A DNA stretch of 13,415 bases. It comes from UPXZ01 sp047973025 (lineage in GTDB: Bacteria; Bacteroidota; Bacteroidia; Bacteroidales; Paludibacteraceae). Where the stretch lies: the NCBI GenBank assembly GCA_047973025.1, contig JBKEBE010000132.1, positions 1 to 13,415 of the forward strand, read 5' to 3'. The translations under genes were made by a program, and so were the position numbers. Of the stretch, positions 1 through 6,214 are shown in pieces. The notes beneath the pieces are model-generated. The model saw only the letters and a list, made by a program, of their open reading frames with translations, was not told where the DNA came from and did not search any database. How positions within the stretch are numbered: position 1 is the stretch's first letter; each line of letters begins with the position of its first letter.

Positions 1-1
1 G

Positions 2-457
2 CGGATTCGTCAAGAACCGTCCGAATTTAAGCAAATACTGCGCAATCTAAGGATAGGCGATGAAATACGGATGTTTAAATTCGGTAATCATTTACAAAAA
101 CAGCATACCGACCATCCCCTCGTTTTGATAAGCATGGGTGTCGGAATAGCAACTTTTAGACCAATAATAATAGAATACATTAACAACGATTCTCAAACGC
201 CGTTTATTACCAACATTAATATTGATCGAAGCGGTAATTTCGTATATCAAGAAGAGTTTGAAAAATTCTCGTCCGACAAAATAAAAAATTGTTTGGTTAC
301 AAATCGAACCGATTTGTATCACGAAATCGATAAATGCCTAATCAATACCGACAATGTATATTACGTCGTAGGTTCCAACGAATTTAATAAATCCATCGGC
401 ATTTATTTACTAAAAAAAGGAATTGCCAAAAAGTCCATTATTTTGGATAGAGATTAA
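2..457 (+). CDS. FNR-like FAD/NAD(P)-binding oxidoreductase, 3' end
   Basis: The reading frame is open to the left edge, so this is the C-terminal part of a gene whose start lies outside the window; the first ATG seen (71) is probably internal. It resembles the end of ferredoxin/flavodoxin-NADP reductases. A segment ending in LRIGDEI fits the end of the flavin-binding barrel. PLVLISMGVGIATFRPII matches the start of the NAD(P)-binding domain, where the family has a G-G-V/T-G-I-x-P signature. Near the end, YYVVGSNEFNKSIGIYLLKKG matches the 'GP..m...v...L...G' segment that closes the fold. The canonical GGVGI is degenerate here (MGVGIA), so the cofactor preference is open. It ends 55 bases before yaaA and may be cotranscribed with it. 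The substrate or electron partner cannot be told from this part. The fold call is fairly secure; the function is not. Confidence 0.7.
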   Translation, partial: RIRQEPSEFKQILRNLRIGDEIRMFKFGNHLQKQHTDHPLVLISMGVGIATFRPIIIEYINNDSQTPFITNINIDRSGNFVYQEEFEKFSSDKIKNCLVTNRTDLYHEIDKCLINTDNVYYVVGSNEFNKSIGIYLLKKGIAKKSIILDRD

Positions 458-512
458 AAAAATGCTCATCAGACACATCCGGTTTTTCATTCTATCACAT
501 AACTTCAACGCA

Positions 513-1286
513 ATGCTTACAATTATCTCTCCTGCCAAACTACAAAATTTCGACAAACAAGACCGAATTTCAGACTTCACGCAACCACTCTTTCTAAAAG
601 AAGCCAAATCACTCGTAAAGCAACTACGCTCTTACTCCACCAAGGAGTTAGCACATAAGCTACAAGTCAACTCGAAAATAGCCGAAGAAAATGTAAACCG
701 CTATTTGAAATGGACAACGCCATTCACACCCGAAAATGCCAAACAAGCTGTTTTTGCGTACAATGGAGAAGTTTATCGTGGTTTAGATGCCCGGAGCCTA
801 ACGAATGATGAAATTTTTTACCTTCAAAGCCATTTGCGAATGATGACGGGTCTGTATGGTATTCTGCGACCGTTGGATTTGATACAGCCTTATCGTTTGG
901 AAGTGAAAACAAAACTGCTAACCGAGACCGGTAAAGACTTATATTCATTCTGGCGACCGAAAGTAACCAAAGAAATAACCAAATCGCTCAAAATGTCGGA
1001 CAATCCCGATGTGCTTTTAAATCTGGCTTCGAGTGAATACACGAAAATGATTGATAAGAATAAACTAAAAGCACGCGTCATCGAATTTGACTTCCTGCAA
1101 TACTATCCGGACATGGAAACCTATAAACCCATTGTAATTTACCTGAAAAAAGCCCGTGGTCTAATGGCTCGTTATGTGGCGCAAAACCGCCTTACAAATC
1201 CCGACGATTTGAAAGGCTTCTCCGCCAACGGATATTGGTACAGTGAAAAATTTTCAAGTGAAAATAAGATGGTGTTTGTGAGATAA
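513..1286 (+). CDS. yaaA: Peroxide stress protein YaaA (DUF328/UPF0246)
   Basis: The protein is 257 residues from ATG 513, close to the 258 residues of E. coli YaaA. It opens with MLTIISPAK, the conserved family start. An in-frame ATG at 423 would add 30 residues with no family counterpart and overlap the upstream gene, so I chose 513. Other conserved stretches are YLKWTTPFTPENAKQAV, FAYNGEVYRGLDA, RMMTGLYGILRPLD and, near the end, RGLMARYV and GFSANGYWY. In E. coli the protein is induced by OxyR and lowers free intracellular iron and DNA damage under peroxide stress; members bind DNA. Regulation here cannot be read from the sequence, since no promoter box of the phylum type is evident in the short upstream gap. 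It probably shares a transcript with the oxidoreductase before it. Confidence 0.93.
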   Translation: MLTIISPAKLQNFDKQDRISDFTQPLFLKEAKSLVKQLRSYSTKELAHKLQVNSKIAEENVNRYLKWTTPFTPENAKQAVFAYNGEVYRGLDARSLTNDEIFYLQSHLRMMTGLYGILRPLDLIQPYRLEVKTKLLTETGKDLYSFWRPKVTKEITKSLKMSDNPDVLLNLASSEYTKMIDKNKLKARVIEFDFLQYYPDMETYKPIVIYLKKARGLMARYVAQNRLTNPDDLKGFSANGYWYSEKFSSENKMVFVR

Positions 1287-1510
1287 TCTGTATATCTCTT
1301 CGGCAGAAAATGCCACTAAACAATTCTCCAAATCAGATTCAAAGTCGCAATTAGTCGCTGAATTGTTTACACATTTTTCAATTCGTTACTCGGATAATTC
1401 TGTCGATGATACATTCACACCGTATGAGACTTACCGATAGATACTTGGATCTCGTCCGTAAAATATTAATTCATTTCATATCCGCAAAATTTTAGACTAT
1501 TTAAAACGAA

Positions 1511-1541
1511 ACTTCCTGTTTCATAGGATGATACAGGAAGT
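1511..1541 (-). terminator. Rho-independent terminator of the FMN reductase gene
   Basis: A perfect 9-bp inverted repeat (ACTTCCTGT 1511-1519, ACAGGAAGT 1533-1541) encloses a 13-base loop. Read on the minus strand, the stem is followed by TTTCGTTTT, a broken T-tract. It lies 34 bases past the stop of the minus-strand reductase. On the plus strand the stem is followed by AAAATTATA, so it should not terminate yaaA efficiently. Confidence 0.7.
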
Positions 1542-1575
1542 AAAATTATAACATTTGCTCGATATAAAAAAACGA

Positions 1576-2130
1576 TTAAGAAACAATCGTTTCAACCCAT
1601 TTGGCAAAAGCTTGTCCGTAATTAATAAGGAATTGTTTTGTTGAATCATCGGTCAATTTTCCATTTTCGTCAAAAAGTCCCATTGTACCACCGATATAGG
1701 CTTCGGGCTGAGCCATTGTAGGTATATTCAAGAACGAAAGTACTTGACGAAGGTGATGATTGGCACCAAATCCGGCCAAACTACCTATGCTGGAGCTAAT
1801 GACTCCGGCCGGTTTACCGTTCCAAACATTTTGTCCCCACGGGCGAGAAGCTACATCCAGCGCGTTTTTCAATGCAGCCGGAATGGAACGGTTGTGTTCA
1901 GGAGTTACAAATACAAATGCATCCAATCCGCTTACTTTGGTACGAAATTCAGTATATAAATCCGGAGACTGAGCATCGTAATCTTGGTTGTAGAGTGCTA
2001 AGTTCGCTATTTCCAAAAATTCAAAATCTAAATTTTTAGGCGCGACTTCGATTAAAGCATCAGCTATCATTTTACTATAAGAACCTTGGCGTATGCTTCC
2101 TACGACTACGCCCACTTTAAATTGTTTCAT
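1576..2130 (-). CDS. NADPH-dependent FMN reductase (flavodoxin-like, ChrR/YieF type)
   Basis: A 184-residue flavodoxin-fold protein, the usual length for the NADPH-dependent FMN reductase family. The N-terminal VGVVVGSIRQGSYSKMIADA is the FMN-phosphate loop after the first strand (GSxRxGSxxxxxA). FVTPEHNRSIPAALKNALD (about residues 74-92) is the second flavin-contacting loop, and WGQNVWNGKPAGVISSS with GSLAGFGANHHLR completes the flavin site. Relatives reduce FMN, quinones, chromate or azo dyes with NAD(P)H in the cytoplasm; the physiological substrate is not predictable. The gene stands alone, facing away from the ribosomal operon, with its own terminator. I found no strong TAnnTTTG box just upstream; the nearest match, TAATTTTA about 35 bases before the start, has one mismatch. 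Confidence 0.9.
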   Translation of the reverse strand: MKQFKVGVVVGSIRQGSYSKMIADALIEVAPKNLDFEFLEIANLALYNQDYDAQSPDLYTEFRTKVSGLDAFVFVTPEHNRSIPAALKNALDVASRPWGQNVWNGKPAGVISSSIGSLAGFGANHHLRQVLSFLNIPTMAQPEAYIGGTMGLFDENGKLTDDSTKQFLINYGQAFAKWVETIVS

Positions 2131-2451
2131 ATTAACTCTTTTGATGATTAAAATTAGTTTAGTTTTGAGTGAAACATATCAGATGGAAAAATGTTTGAGT
2201 TTCCCGGTCTATGCTCTATCAATGAAGTTTATAACCATAGAGCATCAAAAGGTTTGGATACTGAGTCCGGTTTGTAGCCGGTCGGTCAAATTCGTCAGTT
2301 GGTCATTTCTCGTTAAGCGCTTATTCTCCTCTCACGAAAAATTGGTTTGTGTATGCAATTCTATTTTTTGCTGGCAAAACTTTATTTTTGAAACTTTCAA
2401 AATAAAAATATTGGAAGAATCAGCGTAAAACAAAATATTTTTAAAACATTA
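2131..2451. other. Divergent intergenic region with a 9-bp inverted repeat
   Basis: This is the gap between the minus-strand FMN reductase and the rpmB promoter. It contains a perfect inverted repeat, ATGCTCTAT (2211-2219) and ATAGAGCAT (2237-2245), separated by 17 bases, about 80 bases upstream of the reductase start. No T-tract follows, so an operator or a leader hairpin is more likely than a terminator. An open frame on the plus strand spans 2093-2428, but it begins inside the reductase gene and has no recognisable content. Nothing else identifiable was seen. Confidence 0.4.
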
Positions 2452-2483
2452 TTTGTATTATTAAAAAGAAAACACTAATTTTG
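2452..2483 (+). promoter_or_regulatory. Bacteroidota-type promoter of the rpmB operon
   Basis: TTTG (2452-2455), a 20-base spacer and TAATTTTG (2476-2483) match the -33 TTTG / -7 TAnnTTTG consensus of the primary sigma factor in this phylum at its preferred spacing. Transcription should start shortly after 2483, giving an AT-rich leader of about 40 bases before the rpmB ATG at 2531. Confidence 0.8.
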
Positions 2484-2530
2484 CACACTGTTTTGAGAAA
2501 AATATTTAGATAAAATTAAGAATTACAACG

Positions 2531-2764
2531 ATGTCAAAAATTTGTCAAATTACCGGAAAAACCGCGATGGTCGGAAACAATGTTTCTCACTCAAAACGTC
2601 GTACCAAACGTACTTTTGATGTAAATTTATTCCGGAAGAAATTTTACTGGGTAGAGCAAGATATGTGGATTGACCTGAAAATATCTGCCGCCGGATTGCG
2701 TACCATTAATAAAATAGGATTGGATGCGGCGCTCAAGCAAGCTTCCGAAAAAGGTTATCTATAA
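2531..2764 (+). CDS. rpmB: 50S ribosomal protein bL28
   Basis: A 77-residue basic protein with the L28 signature: MSKICQITGKTAMVGNNVSH followed by SKRRTKRTFDVNLF, then the WVEQDMWIDLKISAAGLRTI segment that packs on 23S rRNA. Only one cysteine is present (residue 5), so this is the form without the CxxC zinc ribbon. It is the first gene of a three-gene set with rpmG and DUF4295, with a 17-base gap to rpmG. The promoter at 2452-2483 lies directly upstream. Confidence 0.97.
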   Translation: MSKICQITGKTAMVGNNVSHSKRRTKRTFDVNLFRKKFYWVEQDMWIDLKISAAGLRTINKIGLDAALKQASEKGYL

Positions 2765-2769
2765 ACAAG

Positions 2770-2781
2770 GGAGATTAAATT
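2770..2781 (+). promoter_or_regulatory. Shine-Dalgarno-like site before rpmG
   Basis: GGAGATTAAA (2770-2779) is followed by two bases and ATG 2782, leaving 8 bases between GGAG and the start codon. The same ten bases recur at the same distance before the next gene (2970-2979). Purine-rich SD sites are rare in this phylum, so the pair stands out. Confidence 0.55.
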
Positions 2782-2970
2782 ATGTCAAAAAAAACAAAAG
2801 AAGCCAGAGTGCAGGTTATCTTGGAATGCACAGAACATAAGGAGAGTGGCATGCCGGGTACATCTCGTTATATTACTACGAAAAACAGAAAAAATACTCC
2901 GGGCAGAATGGAGTTGAAAAAATACAACCCGATTTTGAAAAAAATGACGGTTCACAAAGAAATCAAATAG
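2782..2970 (+). CDS. rpmG: 50S ribosomal protein bL33
   Basis: A 62-residue basic protein matching Bacteroidota bL33: RVQVILECTEHKESG, then GTSRYITTKNRKNTPGRMELKKYNP and a C-terminal KKMTVHKEIK. It has one cysteine only, so it lacks the paired CxxC motifs of zinc-binding L33. It sits near the tRNA exit site of the large subunit. Its TAG stop (2968-2970) shares its final G with the SD-like site of the next gene, which supports translation from one transcript. Confidence 0.96.
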   Translation: MSKKTKEARVQVILECTEHKESGMPGTSRYITTKNRKNTPGRMELKKYNPILKKMTVHKEIK

Positions 2971-2981
2971 GAGATTAAAAG
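2970..2981 (+). promoter_or_regulatory. Shine-Dalgarno-like site before the DUF4295 gene
   Basis: GGAGATTAAA (2970-2979) followed by two bases and ATG 2982. It begins on the last base of the rpmG stop codon and is identical to the site before rpmG. This fixes the start of the small downstream gene. Confidence 0.55.
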
Positions 2982-3134
2982 ATGGCAAAGAAGGCGGTAG
3001 CAAGTATGCAGAAAGGTGAAGGACGTACCTTCACAAAGGTGATTAAAATGGTAAAATCCCCTAAAACAGGCGCGTATGTGTTCCAAGAAGAAATGGTACA
3101 CAACGATAAAGTAAAAGAATATCTGGCAAAATAA
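2982..3134 (+). CDS. DUF4295 small ribosome-associated protein
   Basis: A 50-residue basic protein beginning MAKKAVASMQKGEGRTFTKV and ending MVHNDKVKEYLAK. The length, sequence pattern and position directly after rpmG match DUF4295, a family confined to Bacteroidota. Basic composition and cotranscription with two large-subunit proteins suggest a ribosomal role. I recall that a Flavobacterium ribosome structure revealed a phylum-specific large-subunit protein named bL38, and I believe it is this family; that link is from memory. The start is set by the SD-like site 8 bases upstream. A strong terminator follows 22 bases after the stop, so this is the last gene of the operon. Confidence 0.9.
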   Translation: MAKKAVASMQKGEGRTFTKVIKMVKSPKTGAYVFQEEMVHNDKVKEYLAK

Positions 3135-3156
3135 GATTTGTTCATAAAAAATAAAG

Positions 3157-3197
3157 AATCCTTTCGTTCAATTTTTGAAGAAAGGATTTTTTGTTTT
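3157..3197 (+). terminator. Rho-independent terminator of the rpmB-rpmG-DUF4295 operon
   Basis: AATCCTTTC (3157-3165) pairs with GAAAGGATT (3180-3188). Inside it, TTCAA pairs with TTGAA around a 3-base loop, with one G bulged on the left arm. A T-rich run (TTTTGTTTTT) follows immediately. This is a textbook intrinsic terminator. Confidence 0.88.
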
Positions 3198-3218
3198 TAG
3201 TAAAAAAACGTATTTTTG
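3190..3218 (+). promoter_or_regulatory. Candidate promoter of ftsY
   Basis: TATTTTTG (3211-3218) fits the -7 consensus TAnnTTTG. A TTTG at 3190-3193 could be the -33 box, but the spacer of 17 is shorter than the usual 19-21, and it overlaps the T-tract of the preceding terminator. The leader to the ftsY ATG at 3368 would be about 145 bases. Confidence 0.45.
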
Positions 3219-3367
3219 TGAGATTTTGAACGTTTTAATTAAAACACGCTTAAAAGGCAGGTATTACTTTTCGAATAAATTTAAACTATATCCAACGTTG
3301 AATGTTTTAACCAAGAATGATTGAACATTCAGGTTTTAAACTATTTACAAACAACAACAACGAGCGT

Positions 3368-4318
3368 ATGGCTTTTTTCGGGCTATTTAACAAAGAGAAG
3401 AAAGAAACATTGGATCAAGGACTCGCCAAGACCAAAGAAAATGTTTTTTCAAAACTATCACGCGCGGTAGCAGGGAAATCCAAAGTCGATGAAGAAGTCC
3501 TCGACAATTTAGAAGAAGTCCTTGTTACATCCGATGTAGGCGTGGAAACAACGCTTCGAATCATCGAACGAATCGAAGAAAGGGTTAGTCGGGATAAATA
3601 TCTAAATACCGGCGAACTGAAGCATATCTTACAAGAAGAAATAGTGGCGCTACTGGCGGAAAATAATGTCAGTCAGCTAACAGATTTTGACGAGGAACTC
3701 CCCACCAAACCCTATGTAATCATGGTTGTGGGAGTAAATGGAGTTGGTAAGACTACCACAATCGGCAAATTGGCTTATCACTTCAAAAACGCGGGAAAGA
3801 AAGTGTATTTGGGCGCGGCTGATACTTTTCGTGCCGCAGCGGTGGAGCAGTTAATCATCTGGGGAGAAAGGGTCGGAGTGCCGGTAATTCATCAAAAGAT
3901 GGGATCAGATCCGGCTTCTGTGGCATTCGACACACTTACATCGGCTAAAACCAATAATGCCGATGTCGTGATTATCGATACTGCCGGTCGCCTGCACAAC
4001 AAAATTAACTTGATGAACGAGTTAACCAAAATTAAAAACGTAATGCACAAAGTCATCCCCAACGCGCCACACGAGATATTGCTCGTACTTGATGGCTCTA
4101 CCGGACAAAATGCTTACGAGCAAGCCAAACAATTTACCAAAGCGACAGAAGTCAATGCCTTGGCTATAACGAAGTTGGATGGAACAGCTAAAGGAGGAGT
4201 CGTGATCGGCATCTCGGATCAATTCAAGATTCCGGTAAAGTACATTGGGCTGGGCGAAAAAATGACCGACTTACAAATTTTTGACAAGGAAGAATTTGTA
4301 AAATCTCTTTTTGAATAG
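3368..4318 (+). CDS. ftsY: Signal recognition particle receptor FtsY
   Basis: SRP GTPase that docks ribosome-SRP complexes at the inner membrane for cotranslational insertion. From ATG 3368 it is 316 residues: an N helical domain (about 10-95) and a G domain with G1 GVNGVGKTT (122-130), the SRP-specific insertion DTFRAAA (152-158), G3 DTAGR (204-208) and G4 TKLD (268-271) followed by GTAKGG. The long acidic A domain of E. coli FtsY is absent, as is usual in this phylum. An in-frame ATG at 3317 would add 17 residues rich in asparagine; I prefer 3368 because MAFFGLF plus a charged stretch is the typical FtsY start. It follows the ribosomal terminator and precedes rimO by 269 bases. Confidence 0.96.
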   Translation: MAFFGLFNKEKKETLDQGLAKTKENVFSKLSRAVAGKSKVDEEVLDNLEEVLVTSDVGVETTLRIIERIEERVSRDKYLNTGELKHILQEEIVALLAENNVSQLTDFDEELPTKPYVIMVVGVNGVGKTTTIGKLAYHFKNAGKKVYLGAADTFRAAAVEQLIIWGERVGVPVIHQKMGSDPASVAFDTLTSAKTNNADVVIIDTAGRLHNKINLMNELTKIKNVMHKVIPNAPHEILLVLDGSTGQNAYEQAKQFTKATEVNALAITKLDGTAKGGVVIGISDQFKIPVKYIGLGEKMTDLQIFDKEEFVKSLFE

Positions 4319-4324
4319 CGAATA

Positions 4325-4368
4325 GTTGGATGAGAAAGACAACGCGGTTTTTCGCTTCTCAATTCAAC
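4325..4368 (+). terminator. Stem-loop after ftsY, possible terminator
   Basis: Arms GTTGGATGAGAA (4325-4336) and TTCTCAATTCAAC (4356-4368) are complementary apart from small bulges, and GCG/CGC can pair inside. There is no T-tract after the right arm (ATATTCTTTG follows), so termination efficiency is uncertain. It separates ftsY from the first repeat copy. Confidence 0.4.
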
Positions 4369-4397
4369 ATATTCTTTGTGAAAATAAAATCTAACAC

Positions 4398-4481
4398 ATG
4401 AAACAGCCATTTCAACTAACTTTGACGCACAAGGGGATGATTAATGGCGTGTTCCATGTTTCCTTGATGTAAAAGAATAAA
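4398..4481 (+). repeat. Interspersed repeat copy 1, upstream of rimO
   Basis: First of three related copies. It runs from ATGAAACAGCCAT to AATAAA. TAACTTTG lies at 4417-4424, 19 bases from the left edge. GCACAAGG (4427-4434) can pair with CCTTGATGT (4462-4470) with one bulged A and a terminal G-T pair. It lies 106 bases before the rimO TTG, in the same orientation. Its first 75 bases (4398-4472) also form a 24-codon ORF beginning MKQPFQLTLTHKG and ending in TAA. It differs from copy 3 at 8 of 75 positions without indels. The TAACTTTG box fits a -7 promoter element, but no TTTG sits 19-21 bases upstream. Function is not known to me. Confidence 0.85.
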
Positions 4482-4502
4482 TTTTAAACAGATGAAAATG
4501 TT

Positions 4503-4549
4503 AGATTGATTCGAGATGAAATTTAAATTTTACCTTAAATTTTTAATCT
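4503..4549. repeat. AT-rich nested inverted repeat in the rimO leader
   Basis: AAATTTAA (4519-4526) and TTAAATTT (4535-4542) form an 8-bp inverted repeat with an 8-base loop. It is flanked by AGATT (4503-4507) and AATCT (4545-4549). It lies between repeat copy 1 and the rimO start. The pairing is all A/T in the inner stem, so it could be chance in this AT-rich gap or a weak leader structure. Confidence 0.3.
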
Positions 4550-4587
4550 GAATTGATAATCTCTGTACTTGAATTATTGAGTCTAAA

Positions 4588-5880
4588 TTGAAAAAAAATA
4601 CGGTTGACATAATTACCTTAGGTTGTTCCAAAAATTTGGTTGATAGCGAGCAACTCATGTTGCAGTTTGACGTACTTGGATACAATGTCCGACACGACAC
4701 GGCGAATCCGGATGGAGAAATAGTTGTAGTGAACACATGCGGATTTATCGGGGATGCCAAAGAAGAGAGTATCAATACAATCTTGCAATTAGCCGAGCAA
4801 AAAAGGAATAAAAAGAATTCCAAACTTTTTGTAATGGGTTGCTTGTCGGAAAGATATTTACATGAATTGGAATCGGAAATTCCGGAAGTGGACAAGTATT
4901 TCGGGAAGTTTAACTATACGGATATACTTAAGGAAATAGGGCAGGAGTATCGTGCGGACTTAAAATTGGAACGATCGCTCACAACGCCACCACACTATGC
5001 TTACATCAAAATTTCCGAAGGATGTAATCGTTCTTGTTCATACTGTGCAATTCCCATTATTACCGGCAGACATCGCTCCCGATCAATAGAAGATATTGAA
5101 AATGAAGTAAAACTGCTCGTTGACAAGGGGGTAAAAGAATTTCAGCTGATCGCTCAAGATCTATCTTCCTATGGAATTGATCGATACAAAAAGATGGAGC
5201 TATCCCGTCTTGTTGAAAGAATATCAGATGTAAAAGGAGTGGAGTGGATTCGACTGCATTACGCTTATCCTTCGCATTTTCCTTACGATCTCTTGAAGGT
5301 TATGCATGAGCGTGAGAATGTATGCAAATACCTTGATTTGGCGTTGCAGCACATTAGCGATTCCATGCTTCGTAAAATGAAAAGGCACATAACAAAATCT
5401 GAAACTCATGAATTGATAGCACGAATCAGAGAAGAAGTACCCGCTATCCATTTGCGAACAACGATGCTTGTCGGACACCCCGATGAAACAGAGCAGGATT
5501 TCGAAGATATGAAAGAGTTTATCCAAAAAATCCGATTCGAACGACTGGGAGCTTTCGCCTACTCACATGAAGAAGGCACTTTCGCGCATAAGACCTATGC
5601 GGATAACATACCGGATACTGTCAAACAGCAACGTCTGGAGGAGCTTATGACGATTCAACAGACTATTGCATTAGAACACAACCAACAAAAAGTCGGGAGG
5701 AGCTTCAAAGTAATCATCGATAAAAAAGAGAAAGACTACTATATCGGAAGAACAGAGTTCGACTCTCCCGAAGTTGATCCCGAAGTACTAATTCCGGCTA
5801 CGAAAACCGGAGTAAAAGTAGGGGAATTTTACAATGCAAAAATTACAGATGCGTCTGAATTTGAACTTTTTGGTATCTAA
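4588..5880 (+). CDS. rimO: Ribosomal protein uS12 methylthiotransferase RimO
   Basis: A 430-residue radical-SAM enzyme that adds a methylthio group to the conserved aspartate of ribosomal protein uS12. The N-terminal UPF0004 domain has ITLGCSKNLVDSEQL and cluster cysteines at 13, 51 and 85. The radical-SAM motif CNRSCSYC has cysteines at 146, 150 and 153. A TRAM domain fills about 365-430, including DYYIGRTEFDSPEVDPEVLIP, which is typical of RimO rather than MiaB. The start is TTG: a TGA stop lies in frame at 4570-4572 with no ATG or GTG between, and the family start MKKxxxDIITLGCSKN aligns exactly from 4588. Repeat copy 1 is in its leader. The two HU-type genes follow after 46 bases and are probably in the same operon. 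Confidence 0.96.
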   Translation: MKKNTVDIITLGCSKNLVDSEQLMLQFDVLGYNVRHDTANPDGEIVVVNTCGFIGDAKEESINTILQLAEQKRNKKNSKLFVMGCLSERYLHELESEIPEVDKYFGKFNYTDILKEIGQEYRADLKLERSLTTPPHYAYIKISEGCNRSCSYCAIPIITGRHRSRSIEDIENEVKLLVDKGVKEFQLIAQDLSSYGIDRYKKMELSRLVERISDVKGVEWIRLHYAYPSHFPYDLLKVMHERENVCKYLDLALQHISDSMLRKMKRHITKSETHELIARIREEVPAIHLRTTMLVGHPDETEQDFEDMKEFIQKIRFERLGAFAYSHEEGTFAHKTYADNIPDTVKQQRLEELMTIQQTIALEHNQQKVGRSFKVIIDKKEKDYYIGRTEFDSPEVDPEVLIPATKTGVKVGEFYNAKITDASEFELFGI

Positions 5881-5926
5881 ATTTATTCCCTAAACCTATA
5901 TAAAAGAAAAATTAAAACTGACTGAA

Positions 5927-6208
5927 ATGAATAGTAAGAATTTAATTTCCGCCATCGCCTTAAAAATGAATCTGCCCAAGGAAGATGTACAAGACATGCT
6001 GGATTCCTTCATAGGTTGTTGTGTAGCACAATTAAAGGAAGATAACAGTATAGGATTCCAAAGCTTCGGAACTTTCGAAGTCGTAAAACGTGAAGAACGA
6101 TTGATTGTACATCCTCAATCCAAAGAACGTTCCATTGTACCCCCCAAATTAGTCTTAACATTTAGACAAAGCTCTGTGGTGAAAGAAAAAATAAATTCTA
6201 AATTATAA
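5927..6208 (+). CDS. HU-family DNA-binding protein
   Basis: A 93-residue member of the HU/IHF family. N-terminal helices (NLISAIALKMNLPKEDVQDMLDSF) are followed by the strand SIGFQSFGTFEVVKREERLI, then the arm region (HPQSKERSIVPPKLVLTF) and a C-terminal helix. The GFGTF-type turn appears as SFGTF. The usual arm proline context (N-P-x-T-G) is altered to HPQSKE, so DNA bending or affinity may differ from canonical HU. The gene lies between rimO and a second, much larger HU-type gene that starts 6 bases after its stop. The pair probably form partners or paralogues translated from one message. Confidence 0.88.
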   Translation: MNSKNLISAIALKMNLPKEDVQDMLDSFIGCCVAQLKEDNSIGFQSFGTFEVVKREERLIVHPQSKERSIVPPKLVLTFRQSSVVKEKINSKL

Positions 6209-6214
6209 TGTGTC

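Noticed and set aside
423..512. Upstream ATG giving yaaA 30 more residues
   Set aside because: It overlaps the preceding oxidoreductase gene, and the family start MLTIISPAK lies at 513.
1282..1440. Stretch of about 52 open codons after yaaA with protein-like composition but no start codon
   Set aside because: It lacks an ATG/GTG start and any recognisable motif. It might be a gene remnant, but its length is within chance for a gap of this size, so I did not annotate it.
2093..2428. 111-codon plus-strand ORF in the gap before the rpmB promoter
   Set aside because: It begins inside the oppositely oriented FMN reductase and shows no recognisable domain, signal peptide or start context. Its composition looks like translated noncoding DNA.
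3317..3367. Upstream ATG giving ftsY 17 more residues
   Set aside because: The added asparagine-rich stretch has no FtsY counterpart. ATG 3368 begins the usual MAFFGLF-type start.
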